Part shown: positions 11,755-23,700 of the stretch, piece by piece
How the letters are laid out: the number at the start of each line of letters is the position of its first letter
How positions within the stretch are numbered: position 1 is the stretch's first letter
Origin: Hawksworthiomyces lignivorus
Taxonomy: Eukaryota > Ascomycota > Sordariomycetes > Ophiostomatales > Ophiostomataceae
Length of the DNA: 64,000 nucleotides
Assembly (NCBI GenBank): GCA_002917075.1
Contig: NTMA01000015.1
Span: 434,001 to 498,000 of the forward strand
Direction: 5' to 3'
Made by a program: the position numbers and the translations under genes
Notes under the pieces: model-generated
Database searches by the model: none
What the model saw: the letters and a program-made list of their open reading frames with translations, nothing else
What the model was told of the DNA's origin: nothing

Positions 11755-13611
11755 ATGGCCAAACCCGTGTTCACTCTCGCTGAAGGTGAGTTCTGACATA
11801 CGATTTCCTCATGCTCCGAGTACATCGTTTTCACACTCTCTCAGGCCAACCCCTTGTGGACCCTTCTGTGAGCACTACGCTGCCAGTATTCGGCGGTGGT
11901 GCACATACGACACTCGGTGATACTCTTCTTATTGAAAATCTAGCACATTTCGCACGGGAGCGGATTCCAGAAAGGTGCGTATCTTCTATTCAGACCCCAC
12001 CACCTTAAGTAAGGTAAAGATCAGACGAATGTGGCTAACCCGCGATCCCAGAGTGGTTCACGCTAAAGCAGTTGGCGCTTGGGGAGAATTTGAAGTTACC
12101 AACGCAGAAATATCCAAATACACTTGCGCGAAATTTCTGGACACTGTTGGCAAGAAGACTCCCGTCCTATGGCGTCTCAGTACTACTGGTGGCGAGAAGG
12201 GGAGCGCCGATACAGTCCGTGATGTTCGTGGTTTTTCTGTCAAGTTTTATACTGAGGAAGGAAACCATGATATCGTTGGCAACCATGTTGTAAGTACACT
12301 ATTTAAATAAATAAGGAGAGTGAGCTTCCCAGGTGCTAATAGAGGCAGCCTGTATTTTTTGTTCGCGACCCGATGCGCTTCCCTTCGCTAAACCGAAGCC
12401 ACAAGAGACATCCTGCCACAAATCGGCCAGACCACACAATGGTAAGAAGAAACCTCCCCCCTCTCTCGCTTCTTTAGTGTTGATATGCACAATCTTACAT
12501 TGTCAGTTCTGGGATTTTCATGTCAATCAACCGGAAAGTGTGCACACCTTGATGCACCTTTTTGGTAGCCGAGGTCTCCCAGATTCAGCGCGCCGAGTCA
12601 CTGGGTTCGGCGTACATACTTTCAAGCTAGTAGACCACAAAGGTGACTTCTATTACTGCAAGTGGCATTTCCGTCCTGAAGGCGGCTCAACTAGCTTTGC
12701 CACCTCTGCCAAAGCTGCGGCAGTAGCAAGCACAAACCCCGATTATCACAACCAGGACGTGTGGGATGCCATTGCTCGCGGTGACTACCCAGTCTGGAAG
12801 CTCTATTTACAGATCATGAAGCCAGAGCAAGCCGGAAGTGTTGGCCGAGCTCTGTTTGATATTACCAAAGTCTGGTCTCACAAAGACTTCCCATTAATCG
12901 AAGTTGGCAAAATGACGCTAAACAAAAATGTAATTACTGCCCACAATCTACTGCCAGTGGTACATTGAGATGCTAACTGTTACAACTCTAGCCTCAAAAT
13001 TACTTCGCCGACATTGAACAAGCGGCTTTTTCGCCCTCTAACATGGTTCCTGGTGTGGCCATGACCCCAGATCCTAGTATGTGCAGTCTTCACAGTACAC
13101 TTTACCCCCACTAAACAACTGACCATTTGCAGTGCTGCAGGCTCGCATGTTCGCTTACCCGGACGCTCAGCGATACCGCCTAGGTGTCAACTACACCCAG
13201 CTGCCTCCGAACCGTCCTATTGCTCCTGTCTACGCACCGTATGAGCGCGATGGCATTACCACTACCAAGAATTACGGCGCCGACCCGAACTACAACAACA
13301 GCACCCTTAGCCCCGGTGTGCCATCCAGAGCTCTTACCCAGATACGACACCTTGAGCGTGTCCCGCCTACATCTACACTAGGTTTGAACGAGATTCCTGT
13401 AGACGACGAAGACTACGTACAGCCCCGAGATCTGTGGCAGAGAGTGTTCGACGATCAAGAGAGGATGAAATGGATTGACAACTGCGCCGCTACTCTCACA
13501 GACGTGCCTGGGCCGCTGAGGCAAGCAGTTGCTCAAATGTTCAGCAAGGTAGACCCGTCAATCGGTAAAATGCTGACGGTCAAGCTTAACGAAGACAAGT
13601 ATCACTTGTAG
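11755..13611 (+). CDS. Catalase, small-subunit type
   Basis: Haem catalase (2 H2O2 to 2 H2O + O2) of 492 residues. Seven exons: 11755-11785, 11845-11974, 12052-12289, 12349-12441, 12507-12929, 12992-13076, 13133-13611. Each junction restores conserved catalase text, for example [32 protein letters not shown] and DP/MLQARMF. The distal haem His ([11 protein letters not shown]), distal Asn (VGNHVP) and the proximal Tyr motif [14 protein letters not shown] are present. The length fits small-subunit fungal catalases, not the ~700-residue secreted type, and there is no signal peptide. The C-terminus is KYHL, which is not a canonical peroxisomal tripeptide, so its compartment is unsure. Its divergent partner is an H2O2-producing GMC oxidase candidate with a clear peroxisomal signal. 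Confidence 0.95.
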
Positions 13612-14151
13612 CTTGGCACTAGCTGAAAGGCTGCAAATTGAATTTGCAGCATGACGAATGCTTTGAATTACAAAAACAATTATCCAATCATTGGATGTAG
13701 GGGTCATAATCGTGGAAATTTTGAATTGTTGATGTTGGGATACTGCTGCCTAGGGTTAGATCTGCGAGATACACAACTTATCTAGCTGGGCTGAAATGCT
13801 TCTACACACTTGAATGACGCAGTCCGTTTTGCTTGTTCCCTTGAACGATAGCTAAATAGATATTGCGATTCGGGAAATAATGAATATAGCATCGACTCTT
13901 AACATTGACATTTCTTCTTAGAGACATTGGTGTAAAATGATTAATTTTGTTGAGAAAAAAAATAGGACTTAGAAGAAAATGATAGTAATAGCTTCGTGAT
14001 TGGAATCTTGATGTTAACGCTAATACGTGATACGTATGCTTGGAAAGCCCAATCAGATATTTTCTTAGGACACATTCTTTTGAAGAGACCATTGAGGCGA
14101 GCACACCAAGTTGTGTACACATTCTACAACCTTCTCTAATAGTGTATCTTA
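13612..14151. other. Intergenic region, convergent 3' ends
   Basis: Between the catalase and the transporter genes, both ending here. AT-rich, with no gene signature and no clear terminator hairpin. Confidence 0.5.
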
Positions 14152-15910
14152 TTAATGATCCTTCTCGTTTTGGGTTTCCGTTATAGCCTGATTTTCCTGA
14201 ACCTCAATCGCTTCAATGGCTGCGTCCATATTTGTATCCTTAAGCCAAAATTTGATGATAGGCAGAACGAAGACCGGTCCAGCGGCGACAAACTGGATAA
14301 ATATCGTTAGTGGGAATCCATTGTTACATATTTGCTCAGGGAACGTCACTCACGGCCCATGAAGTTCCGAACATAAACTCTTTGGAGTAGCCGCTGAGGT
14401 CCAGCGCGAATGCGCATATCTGGCAAACGGCATTGAGGAAGCGATACATGGAGGCATAAACGGAAAGCTTTGTGAGTTGTTAGCAAACATAGCTCTCATG
14501 CAGTAATGTTTGGGTAAATATCGTTGACATACCTCATCAGGTCGGTTGCTCAGCGCCCCAATGAACCAATATGCGTAGCAATTGTATGTAGCATCTGTGA
14601 AGCCGTACAAAACGTACACAGCACACGCCCCAGCATAGCCATGCGAGTATACATCCACGCGGTCTTTTTCGGGCAGGCCGTACACGGTCTTCTTCATCAT
14701 AAAGTATCCAGCGATCCAAACGGCGTTGACAGCGATGAAAACGTAGAGGACAGCAATAAATGCTCTCTTACGGCGCTTGAAGGGCAGTCTGTCTGTAAAG
14801 ATGTTGAGAATCCAAGCCGACGGAATCTGAACAGCACCAGAGATAAACGTATTGAGCGCTCTGCCGCGGACGGTGAAATAGACACCGTTGAAGTCGTTGC
14901 TCTGGTAGATATTGTAGTAGTTCACCGCCCAGCACATAGGCCAGAAGAACACAATCCACCAGTTCCTCTTGCAGACCGCCCAGGACGTCGCGAGCTCCTC
15001 TCGGAAGGTTTTCGTATTTGTCTCTAGCATGACGCGAGATCCATCTTCTCTGATGATTTTCTGCCACGGGTACATTGCCAGACCCAGGAATGTGCCGATC
15101 AGCATCAAGATGAAGAGTCCAATATAAGTGCCATCGCTGACACGGCTGCCATTTGAGGTTCCTGAATTCCAGTTCTGGCCGACGGGGATAGCGGCACCGA
15201 TAACCACACCAAATTGGAAGATAGACCAGAAGATGGAAACATAGAGGCCCTTTTTATCCTCGCTCGCAAAGGAAGTAATGGCTGTTCCTTCGGCACACCA
15301 GAGAAAAGCAGCAGAGAGTCCGCACCAGCACCCTCCAAAGATGACAAATGGAACATTTCCCGTATGGTTGTAGCACCAGAGGCTGGCAGCATAGGCGGCA
15401 TATCCAATGCCGCCGACAGACAGCGTGATTCGCAGCCCGAAGTAGTTGAGGCACGCAGGGGCAATGAAACAAAAGACGGAAAACACGGTATAAAGCGCAA
15501 TGTTGGATATGTCGGACAGCCAGGCGGTTTGCTGACCAGCACCTCCAATAAAGGTAATGACATTAAACATGCCTACCGTCATGAAGAGAACTGATCCAAG
15601 CATTATGGCCTGCACTCGAGGATGCCTGTATGGCCAGAGCTTGAGTCCCCAGATGTGGAAAGGCTTCGGAACCTGCGGGTACTTCGAGTCAGCGTTGCTT
15701 GTTTTTGTGTTTTCATTCCACAGAAGGGAAGTTGGAAGAGAATATTATCATAGAGCAATTTCGTATTACCTCATAAGCTCCGGGAACATTCGCAGGTGCT
15801 TCAAAATTCCTCTCCGCATCATGCTTGATGATAGATGCATCAGCGGCTTGCGCCACGGTGCTGTCAACTTCGGTCATTGTATTTGCTCTTCTGAGGCCAT
15901 AAATCGGCAT
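14152..15910 (-). CDS. UNC93-like / MFS membrane transporter
   Basis: Twelve-helix transporter-like protein of the fungal UNC93/MFS group, 511 residues. Exons 15910-15770, 15672-14533, 14467-14354 and 14292-14152; introns of 97, 65 and 61 nt all have GT-AG ends and join in frame (GAYE/VPKPFHIWG, NRPDE/LSVYASMYR, GTSWA/FVAAGPVF). The N-terminal 45 residues are polar. Helices start at QAIMLGSVLFMTVGMFNV and run to a last one near VAAGPVFVLPIIKFWL. The start is uncertain: Met at 15910 gives the longest frame, but the Met 11 codons later (15877, TMTEVDS) has good context. Its substrate is not known for the family. It is divergent from the dimethylformamidase-like gene, suggesting co-regulation (inference). 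Confidence 0.85.
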
Positions 15911-16797
15911 ATCTCAATAACTGCAGAGATAGACAAATTCTGATGGTGCAAGAATGCTCTATATATATTCCCAGCTCTTAATCTTGGATGTAATCGTAGG
16001 CTGCCATGTAGATAGCTGTGTTAAGAGTGTTTGTATCCACAACTTCATGCAGTATGATGTTTAGAGAGCATAAGTGACTGATAAGGGACATGAGGTTTCG
16101 TACGTAGTACAAGCATGGCAATCCACTCTATCGCAGAGAAATCTAACATAAGCGAGCACCACAACAAGAAACCGAATCATACCAGACGTGAATTACCTCA
16201 TTCGGCAGTTAGATATGGAGATACACTGAGATGCACAACCAGCTGATAACAATTTCCCTTCCCCGGATGATGGGAAGCGACTTGCATGGAAATCCCGGTG
16301 ATCGATTACAGGGTAGAGAGTTCGCTCCCAAACAAGGCCATTTAGTTGGCCAGCGAGCCTGCAAGGATATCTGAATGTGTGTCTGTTGAATATCTCCGAA
16401 AATGGAGAAGTGTGTGCATGGATATTAATCGCCTCTAGATACTACATCTCCTCTTCTGGGCCAGCGAAAATCTCTGGTGCTGTGGGTCCATTAGCTGATA
16501 TCGTTCTGACTGAAACCAGATATCACCATATCTGGTTAGGAGATCATATTACAATTCGCACTTAAAGCTAGCATATATTCTCCACAAATAGATACGCTAG
16601 GAGTCTTCCGCATTTTGACTTGGAATTCACCCACACGTACCATACCTCTGACATTAAATACCAAAAGCTGCCCTTTCCTAATTCTGTGCGTACATGGTGT
16701 TCTGCGGTCATTTTTATTAGCAAGAGCAAGTAAGAGGGCAAGGATTAACTGGGGACCATCAAGCTTCTGGATTGTCATTTTTACTAAGATATCCCAA
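15911..16797. promoter_or_regulatory. Shared divergent promoter, transporter / DMFase-like gene
   Basis: Contains the start regions of two divergent genes. Short ORFs at 16377-16565 and 16536-16914 have no family signature. No specific operator recognised. Confidence 0.4.
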
Positions 16798-19201
16798 ATG
16801 GAGACGACAAATACCAAAACTGGTGAATATCCACCCGAGATCCTTGGGTATGCTGAACCATGGATTGTGGCCCCTGGCGATACAGTCGCAATCAAGGTGA
16901 GATATGTCCATTGAACCATTGCATCTGGATGCCCATCCGCACTGCCATTTGTTCGTGCAAAGCTGAAATAATTGGCAATGCTATGTTCTATGGACAGCAG
17001 TTTACGCAGCTTAGGTGATTAAGGATGAGATGTATGCGCTGACCATAACTATACGTACATAGGTATCATGCACAGAGTCAGAGTACAAGTATCGCACTGT
17101 TCGCTTGATTCAGGGAATTGACCTGGAGCACTCGCCGAAAAAGGTTGAAGAGGAAATTACTGAAATCCCCCGCGGTCAGCAACGGGGCAGGTTCCAGACA
17201 TCAAAGCTGGGCTCATTTGGTTATGTTCCTAGCTGGGGTCCGCCAGCCGCGGCAGAAGATCTCCAAGTTTCATTCTATATGCAGCCATGGCTGCTAGACT
17301 GCCCACATGCGCAGACTCTGGTCTCGACCTTGGATTCGGTTGCCCACACTGGCTTTGCAATCGCTCTCAACACTCAAGGCTCTCTGGATATCATTGTGGG
17401 CTCGGGGCAAGAGGCCAAAGTGGTAGAAACTGGCCTCAAGCCCAAGAAGAAGACTTGGTCGAAGATCAAGGTGGTATTCAATGGCCGTTTGGTACAAATG
17501 TCCATGACGCATGTGGCTTACCGCGTCGAGCCAATTCCTCCTCCGGCAGCTTTTGAGGCAACATTAGAATCTGAACCTCTTGTGTTTGCCCAAGGACCCC
17601 TCCTTATTGCAGCTAGTTTGGCCGACACTCCTAGCAGCAACCCCACTAGCCTTAGACCCCAGGTGAAAGACATCTTCAACGGTCGCATAGACAGCCTGTC
17701 ACTGAAAACATGTGGCGAGAAGCCGTTGATCCTGGCTAAATATGACTTTTCACTGGACATGTCCAGCGACCACATCGTCGATGTTTCGGGCCGCGGACAC
17801 GACGGGACTCTGATCAACGCACCGACCCGTGCCGTCAAGGGCCATGACTGGGACGGATCGGAGGCCGACTGGACTCGAGCAAAGTATGGCTATGGAGCCA
17901 TACACTTCCACGACGATGATCTTGACGATTCCGAATGGGAAACGGATTTTACCATTAGAATCCCGTCTACGGCACGATCTGGGGCCTATGCAGTTGTGGT
18001 AGAATCAACCAACGGCCTGGATTCAGATTCAATCACCTTTTTTGTACGGCCGACGCGTTGGACATCTGACAACTCTAACAAAGTCTGTCTCGTGTTCTCA
18101 ACATTCACATATCTCGCATATGCAAACGAGCACTTGCTGGAGAACTCTACTGATATCGGTCCTGGATTCGACGCCGAGGCTACCCTGAAGAGCAGCGAGT
18201 TCTACAAAATCCGCCGCCGAGCAGATCTCGGCTTATCTTGCTACGACCGTCACACTGATGGATCTGGGGTCTGTTTCTCGTCATCGAAGCGCCCGATTAT
18301 GAACGCCAGGCCTGGCTACATCATGTGGGCGTTCTCCCGTCCGCGCGAGCTGTCAGCCGATCTCTTCATGGTCGGCTACCTAGAGCAGGAGGGCATCCCG
18401 TACGAGATCCTGACTGATCACGACCTGCACGCCCGCGGCGCAAGTGCAATTGAAGGCTTCAATACTGTCATAACTGGCTGTCACCCCGAGTATCCCACAT
18501 ACCAATCATATTCTGCCTACAGCGCTTACGCCAAAAGCGGTGGAAACCTCATGTACCTAGGCGGAAACGGCTTCTACTGGGTGAGTGCTCTCAACAACGC
18601 CATTCCGCACAGAATCGAGGTGCGGCGGGCCGACGTAGGAGTCCGCTCCTTCGAGCTCCCGGGCGGCGAGCACATGCACAGCCTTGACGGCCAACGGGGC
18701 GGCCTGTGGCGGTCACGCGGCATGAGCTGCAACACACTGTTTGGGATCGGCTTCTGCGCGCAGGGAACCGGCATGGGCGTGCCCTACAAGCTGACGGAGG
18801 CGGGCAAGGACCCGGCACTGTCCTGGATGCTCGTGGGCGTCGAGGGAGATGTGATTGGAGAGCACGGCTTTGGCGGCGGCGCATCGGGCGACGAGATCGA
18901 TCGGTACGATGTGCAGAATGGAAGTCCCGAGGGCGCGCTGACGATCGCCACGAGTGTTGGCCACAGCGATGAATTCGGCATCGCAGTCGAAGACCTGGCC
19001 TTCCCTGCCGTGAACACGCTGGGGACGCAAACAAATATGATTCGCAGCGACATTGTCTATTATGTCGGTGCGGGTGGCGGAGCCGTCTTCAGCGTTGGCA
19101 GCATCAATTGGTATTGCTCGCTGGCGTGGGACGCCTACGACAACAATGTTGCTCGTTTGACTGGCAATGTTATCAAGGGCTTCTTAGCAGGAAAGAGATA
19201 A
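16798..19201 (+). CDS. N,N-dimethylformamidase large-subunit homologue
   Basis: Homologue of the beta (large) subunit of bacterial N,N-dimethylformamidase, an iron-dependent amidohydrolase that splits dimethylformamide into dimethylamine and formate. Two exons (16798-16896, 17063-19201) give 745 residues, close to the bacterial length. The 166-nt intron joins PGDTVAIK to VSCTESEYKYR, giving the family N-terminus (ILGYAEPWIVAPGD). The order is: small beta-rich N-terminal domain, LamG-like region (about 80-240), then the catalytic C-terminal region with YVPSWGPP upstream and HPEY (510), GGNGFYW (535-541) and GDEIDRYD (642-649). These Tyr/Glu residues are candidates for the Tyr-Tyr-carboxylate iron site, but I could not align them to a structure. 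No small-subunit gene is seen nearby. The true fungal substrate is unknown. Confidence 0.85.
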
Positions 19202-20725
19202 GAAATAATAGCTTAAAATAGCAGAACAGATTTACAAGACTGCCCAAGAATTTGCTGTTAGTACTGCTCCACAGGCGCAGAACATGAGTCGATATATGTG
19301 AAGCTGGCTTTGCGTCGCGTAAGTACTCTGCAACTTCACCAGTGAAATACATGAACGTCTTGGCATGCAGATAATAGCATGGCCGAATTAACCATATCAT
19401 TTAGTTATCTCATTATGCGAAATAGCTAATTCTTTGTTCCTAATCGCTAGAGCACAAGCTTAAGTGCGCTTGAGCAGTTCATCGTACATAGTTGGCTATT
19501 GATAACGTCCGGAGATGGTCAGCCAAATAATTTCTCCTTACTTGGACTAGCTCCATTTATTTACCCCGAATCGAAGTATCATTTTCACCTCTGGCGATTA
19601 CAGTGGAAGAACTGGACCTTCAGGCTAGACGCAATAGTGTGGCGTAGTGCCAGGCTGCAAAGGAGGCACTATCGGAGAAGAACATGATTCGTGGGTCTGT
19701 TGGTGGCCGATGGCCATGCTGGCGCCGCAACATCAGCACAAAATGAAGATCGCTCCAGAATCATACCATGTCCAAAAAACAGGTACCAAGGCTGAGACTG
19801 TTGCGTCAATGCTGATAGGACCGAGCCTCATGCCAATCGAGAACAACTGCTTTGTTTCGCCTGTGGTGGGCCTTTCTAAGCACACCTGCGACTGTTACTG
19901 GACTCTGCTGAAGAAATAACAGCCTAAGAGCAGCAAGCTAACGAAAACAAGCCCTACGAACGCCGCGTGAGTTTATCTATGTCGAGGAAGTTTCTATAGG
20001 GGCGGCGGTCCATTTCGGGCTGGTGCTCATCATCGGCAATGGCACCCAAAGCTATCGCTACGCATGGAGTGACAATTCTCTAACTTCGCTGTCTCTCAAC
20101 TGAATTGCGGCTAGAACGTTGATGAGAGTGAGCACCGCTTGTATTCTCTCTTTTCTGCTTCAAATTGTCGAAGCTACTCAGATATTGATGATGCAGCGCC
20201 TTGGCCAATCAATGGGTAAGAGGTGCTTACGACAGGAAAAAAAAAAAAAAAAAATCCCTAGAAGAACGGTCCTCAATTTGCATCACGAGGATACATACAA
20301 TGGGAATGGATATCGTTGCCTAGTATTACGGGATATTACTCGACCCCAAAAAGCCACAAGCGCCCCTGGTCCAAGAAAAAACAGTGCCGCGCAGCTACAG
20401 ACGTGCTGGTTGCATCATGCAGCTTACTCCATCTTATTTCGCTATACGGAGTATTAGAATAATCAAAATTAGGCCTTTCCATATTGGGCATGCAGTGCTG
20501 TGGAGAGCTTCTCCAGCTGTCAGCACAATGTAACATTAAGTGACAGGGCGAGGCTGAATACAGGGGGGGAGGAAGTGGATAAAGCCGTCTAGACCCTTTT
20601 TTTCATATTTCTTGACGACTTTCTCTCCTGACAATGCTAATCGCGTGCTTGTGCTGTTGTCAAACTAAGTCTCTAAGCTCGCAGGTCATTTTCGCTGCTT
20701 GGTTGTCTCAATACAGACAACAACG
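19202..20725. other. Intergenic region
   Basis: About 1.5 kb without a supportable gene. ORFs at 19499-19687, 19647-19919 and 20119-20457 have no recognisable motif, overlap each other, and may be random or decayed sequence. An A-run lies at about 20238-20254. The last few hundred bases are T/C-rich leader of the following gene. Confidence 0.5.
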
Positions 20726-23700
20726 ATGAGCGAAAAAAAGTCGGCAGGCGGGCCGCCAGCAAAAGGCCCCCAGAATGGAGGGCCACCACAAGTGGAGAGA
20801 GTTGCGGCAATGGAGAAGCTCTGGGCGGATGCAGCTCAAGCGTTTAAGGACATCTGCGGCGAGTCGCTGTCGCAGAACAACGCGGCCGTGCGGAGCTTCG
20901 ACGACGTGCGAGCGTTGATTGAGAAGAACACCGACGACGCCGCCGCCGCCGACACGAAGCAGAAGGAAAACTGGGCCAAGGTCAAGTCGCTGGGGCTGAC
21001 GTCGCTCAAGTACCTGACGATGCTGGTGGGGGCGGCATCGCAGGCGGCGTCGTTTGTGCCGGTGCCCTCGAGCGCCGCCAGCATCGCCACCAGCGCACTG
21101 ACCTTTGTGTTCAGCATTCCGGCAAGCATCCACAACTACAACGAGGCGATCGACCAGGTGTTTGGCGAAGTGGCGTCGGCGCTGGCGCAGTTCCACATCT
21201 ACTCGACCATGGATCTGAAAGAAGACATAGACCCGGCGCTGATCCGGCAGATCCACGACGTCATGTTCAGCTTCGTGCGGCTGTGCGGGCACGTTGTCAA
21301 GTACCGCCAGGGCGGAGTGTGGACGCGGACGCTGCGCAAGCTCAAGAAGTCTCTGCTGGACGACGACTCGGGGCTCAAAGACGAGATGGACACGTTCCGC
21401 CGCGTGCTGCAGCAGCAGCGCGACGTCGAGGGCACGCTGACGCTGTCGGTGGTGGTGGACACGAAGCGCGACGTCGCCGGGATGCTGGTGCGTCTGGCCG
21501 TCATGCAGGCGACGCTGCAGAGATCGGCCGAGGAGACCCACGAGACGCACCAGGTTGCTACAGAAGCACAGCGCACCGTGCAGTCTCTGCGCGACGACGC
21601 CGACCGGCTGCAGACGCTGATCAAGATCCGCGACACGCTCGACATCCCGAACATAGTGCGCCTCGACACCAACACCACGCAGACGTGCACAGACCTGTAC
21701 ACGCGCTGCCTGGACGGGACGGGCACCTGGATCTGGGATCACCCGGCATACACGGCGTGGATAGCCACATCGACGCCCAAGGCAGCGGAAGACGGCGGCG
21801 CTGCTGCCTCCGTCGTCGGCACCTCTCCTGCTCCCCACGTCCTCATTCTGTCTGGCCCGCCATCCTCGGGCAAGACGTCGGTCTGTGCTCTCATTACGAA
21901 GCGGCTCGAAGAGGGCCAGGCAGCGCGCTCGTACGTGGCGCACTATTTTTTCTCGCCGAACATTAAGAAATCCGAAGAGAACAGGAACCCCGTGCAGGTG
22001 GCCCTGAAATACATGGCCTTCCAGTTCGCGCGCGTCGACTCGACCGTGCGCAAAGCCCTGGGCAAGGCGTGCGACGCAGGGCCAGCGGCGTTTCGGCGCG
22101 CCAGCAGCCTGGAGAACCTCGGGGCGCTGTGGGCGGAGCTCAAGGTCGGCGCGCCCGTGTCGGGAGGCGCTACGCATACGCTGGTGTTTGACGGCCTGGA
22201 GAATCTGGTCAAGGAGCAGGTGAGCATGCTGATCAACTTTGCGCTGGATCTGCAGATGAAGCAAGCCGCCGCTCCGAGCGGCCGCGTGCGCATTCTCATC
22301 AGCGGTACCGACGAGCTGCTTGGCGAGAACCTGCCGGCTACCATCTCTCGCATCCACATAGAGCAGCACAGCATGCCGGACATGCGCAAGCGCATTGAGC
22401 AAGAGCTGAGCCAGCAGAACATGCTGCAGCGCTGCCGCCCCGGGTCGATCCAGCAGAAGGCGCGCGACGCCATCTTGGACAAGCTGCCGGGCAAGGTGCA
22501 CGGCAGCTACTCGCAGCTGCAGTTTGAGCTGGACGAGGTGATCCGGCTGCTGAGCATGCGCAAGAAGCTGGAGGAGCTGGTCACTCTGCTGGATACCACC
22601 ACGAGCAGCCACGAGGCCGCCATCCAGACGCTGCAGCGGTCTCTGGCGCCCCACGAGATCGAAGAGCTGAACGAGCTGCTGAAATGGGTGCTGTTTGCGG
22701 TAGATCGTTTGACGTTGGAGGAGCTGGAAGCGGCAACGGTAAGTTTCTTCCCATCTTGTCTTCCTAATAACAGGTTAAGTCATCGTTTTATTCTGGCGCA
22801 ACATGGCCCGCTAATTAGCTTTGTGTACCGTGCTAGTTCCTCTCCTCCGGTGCCGAGTCTCTTGTGTCTCTTCAATACGTCATCAGAAACAAATACGGAG
22901 CCGTGCTCAAGCTGGAAGACTACTATGTCACAGCTCAGAATGGTGTCGAGGAGTACCTCCAAGAAGAGGAGGCCAAGCTGGCGAGCCAGGCCGCCCAAGG
23001 CGAGGGCCGCCCTCAGATCAGCATGACCATTCGCATCAAGAACGTTGACCAGGAGACATGCGAAGATTTCCTCTGGGACCTCGCCCAGAAGGCTATCCGT
23101 GAAAGGTTCAAGTTCGAGTTTGGATCAACTGCCCGCAGCAGCCGGGCCACCATCTCAGCCAACGAGCTCGCTGCTCACCACACAATTGTCCAGCGCTCAT
23201 TCTCCTTCCTGTCTGCCCCACCGAGCAAGCAGACATCTGCCCTAGGCTACTACATTATAACGCAGCTGCCTTTTCATCTCGGGGCGCTGCACAAGCTCGA
23301 AGAAGCCGACGACCGCAATGGCCTATCGCCGGCCGACCGTGCTGAGATTGGCAGCCAACTATACAAGCTGTTTCACGATGAAGAGGTTGTGAAACGCCAC
23401 AAGTCCACATTTGCAAGGACCTACTGGGACGTCGGCGAGATGGAAGAAATACAGAAGTGGTTGATTGACACGCAGGCGATGCGCAAAGTAGTTGACTTGA
23501 CTTGGCGCGATAGTGTCCGTCGGGCCACGAGTCCCACAAGCGGATTTATGCGCGTCATTGCTCGCATGGTCGTTCATGGCCTGGTGCGATCGCGTGACTG
23601 GAAAGTCATGAACGCTATGGATTGGATTGACTGTTTCATGGAAGCGGTTAGTATGCCTGATTTTTTTTTTCGAGTCTTATCGTTTCCATTTGCTTTGAAG

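Noticed and set aside
19499..19919. Overlapping ORFs as a decayed enzyme gene
   Set aside because: I could not match them to any family with confidence; left as unannotated intergenic sequence.
20708..22654. 648-codon open frame antisense to the Goodbye-like STAND gene
   Set aside because: GC-rich shadow of the real gene; no domain, low-complexity His/Arg/Val composition, and the sense strand has P-loop and introns.
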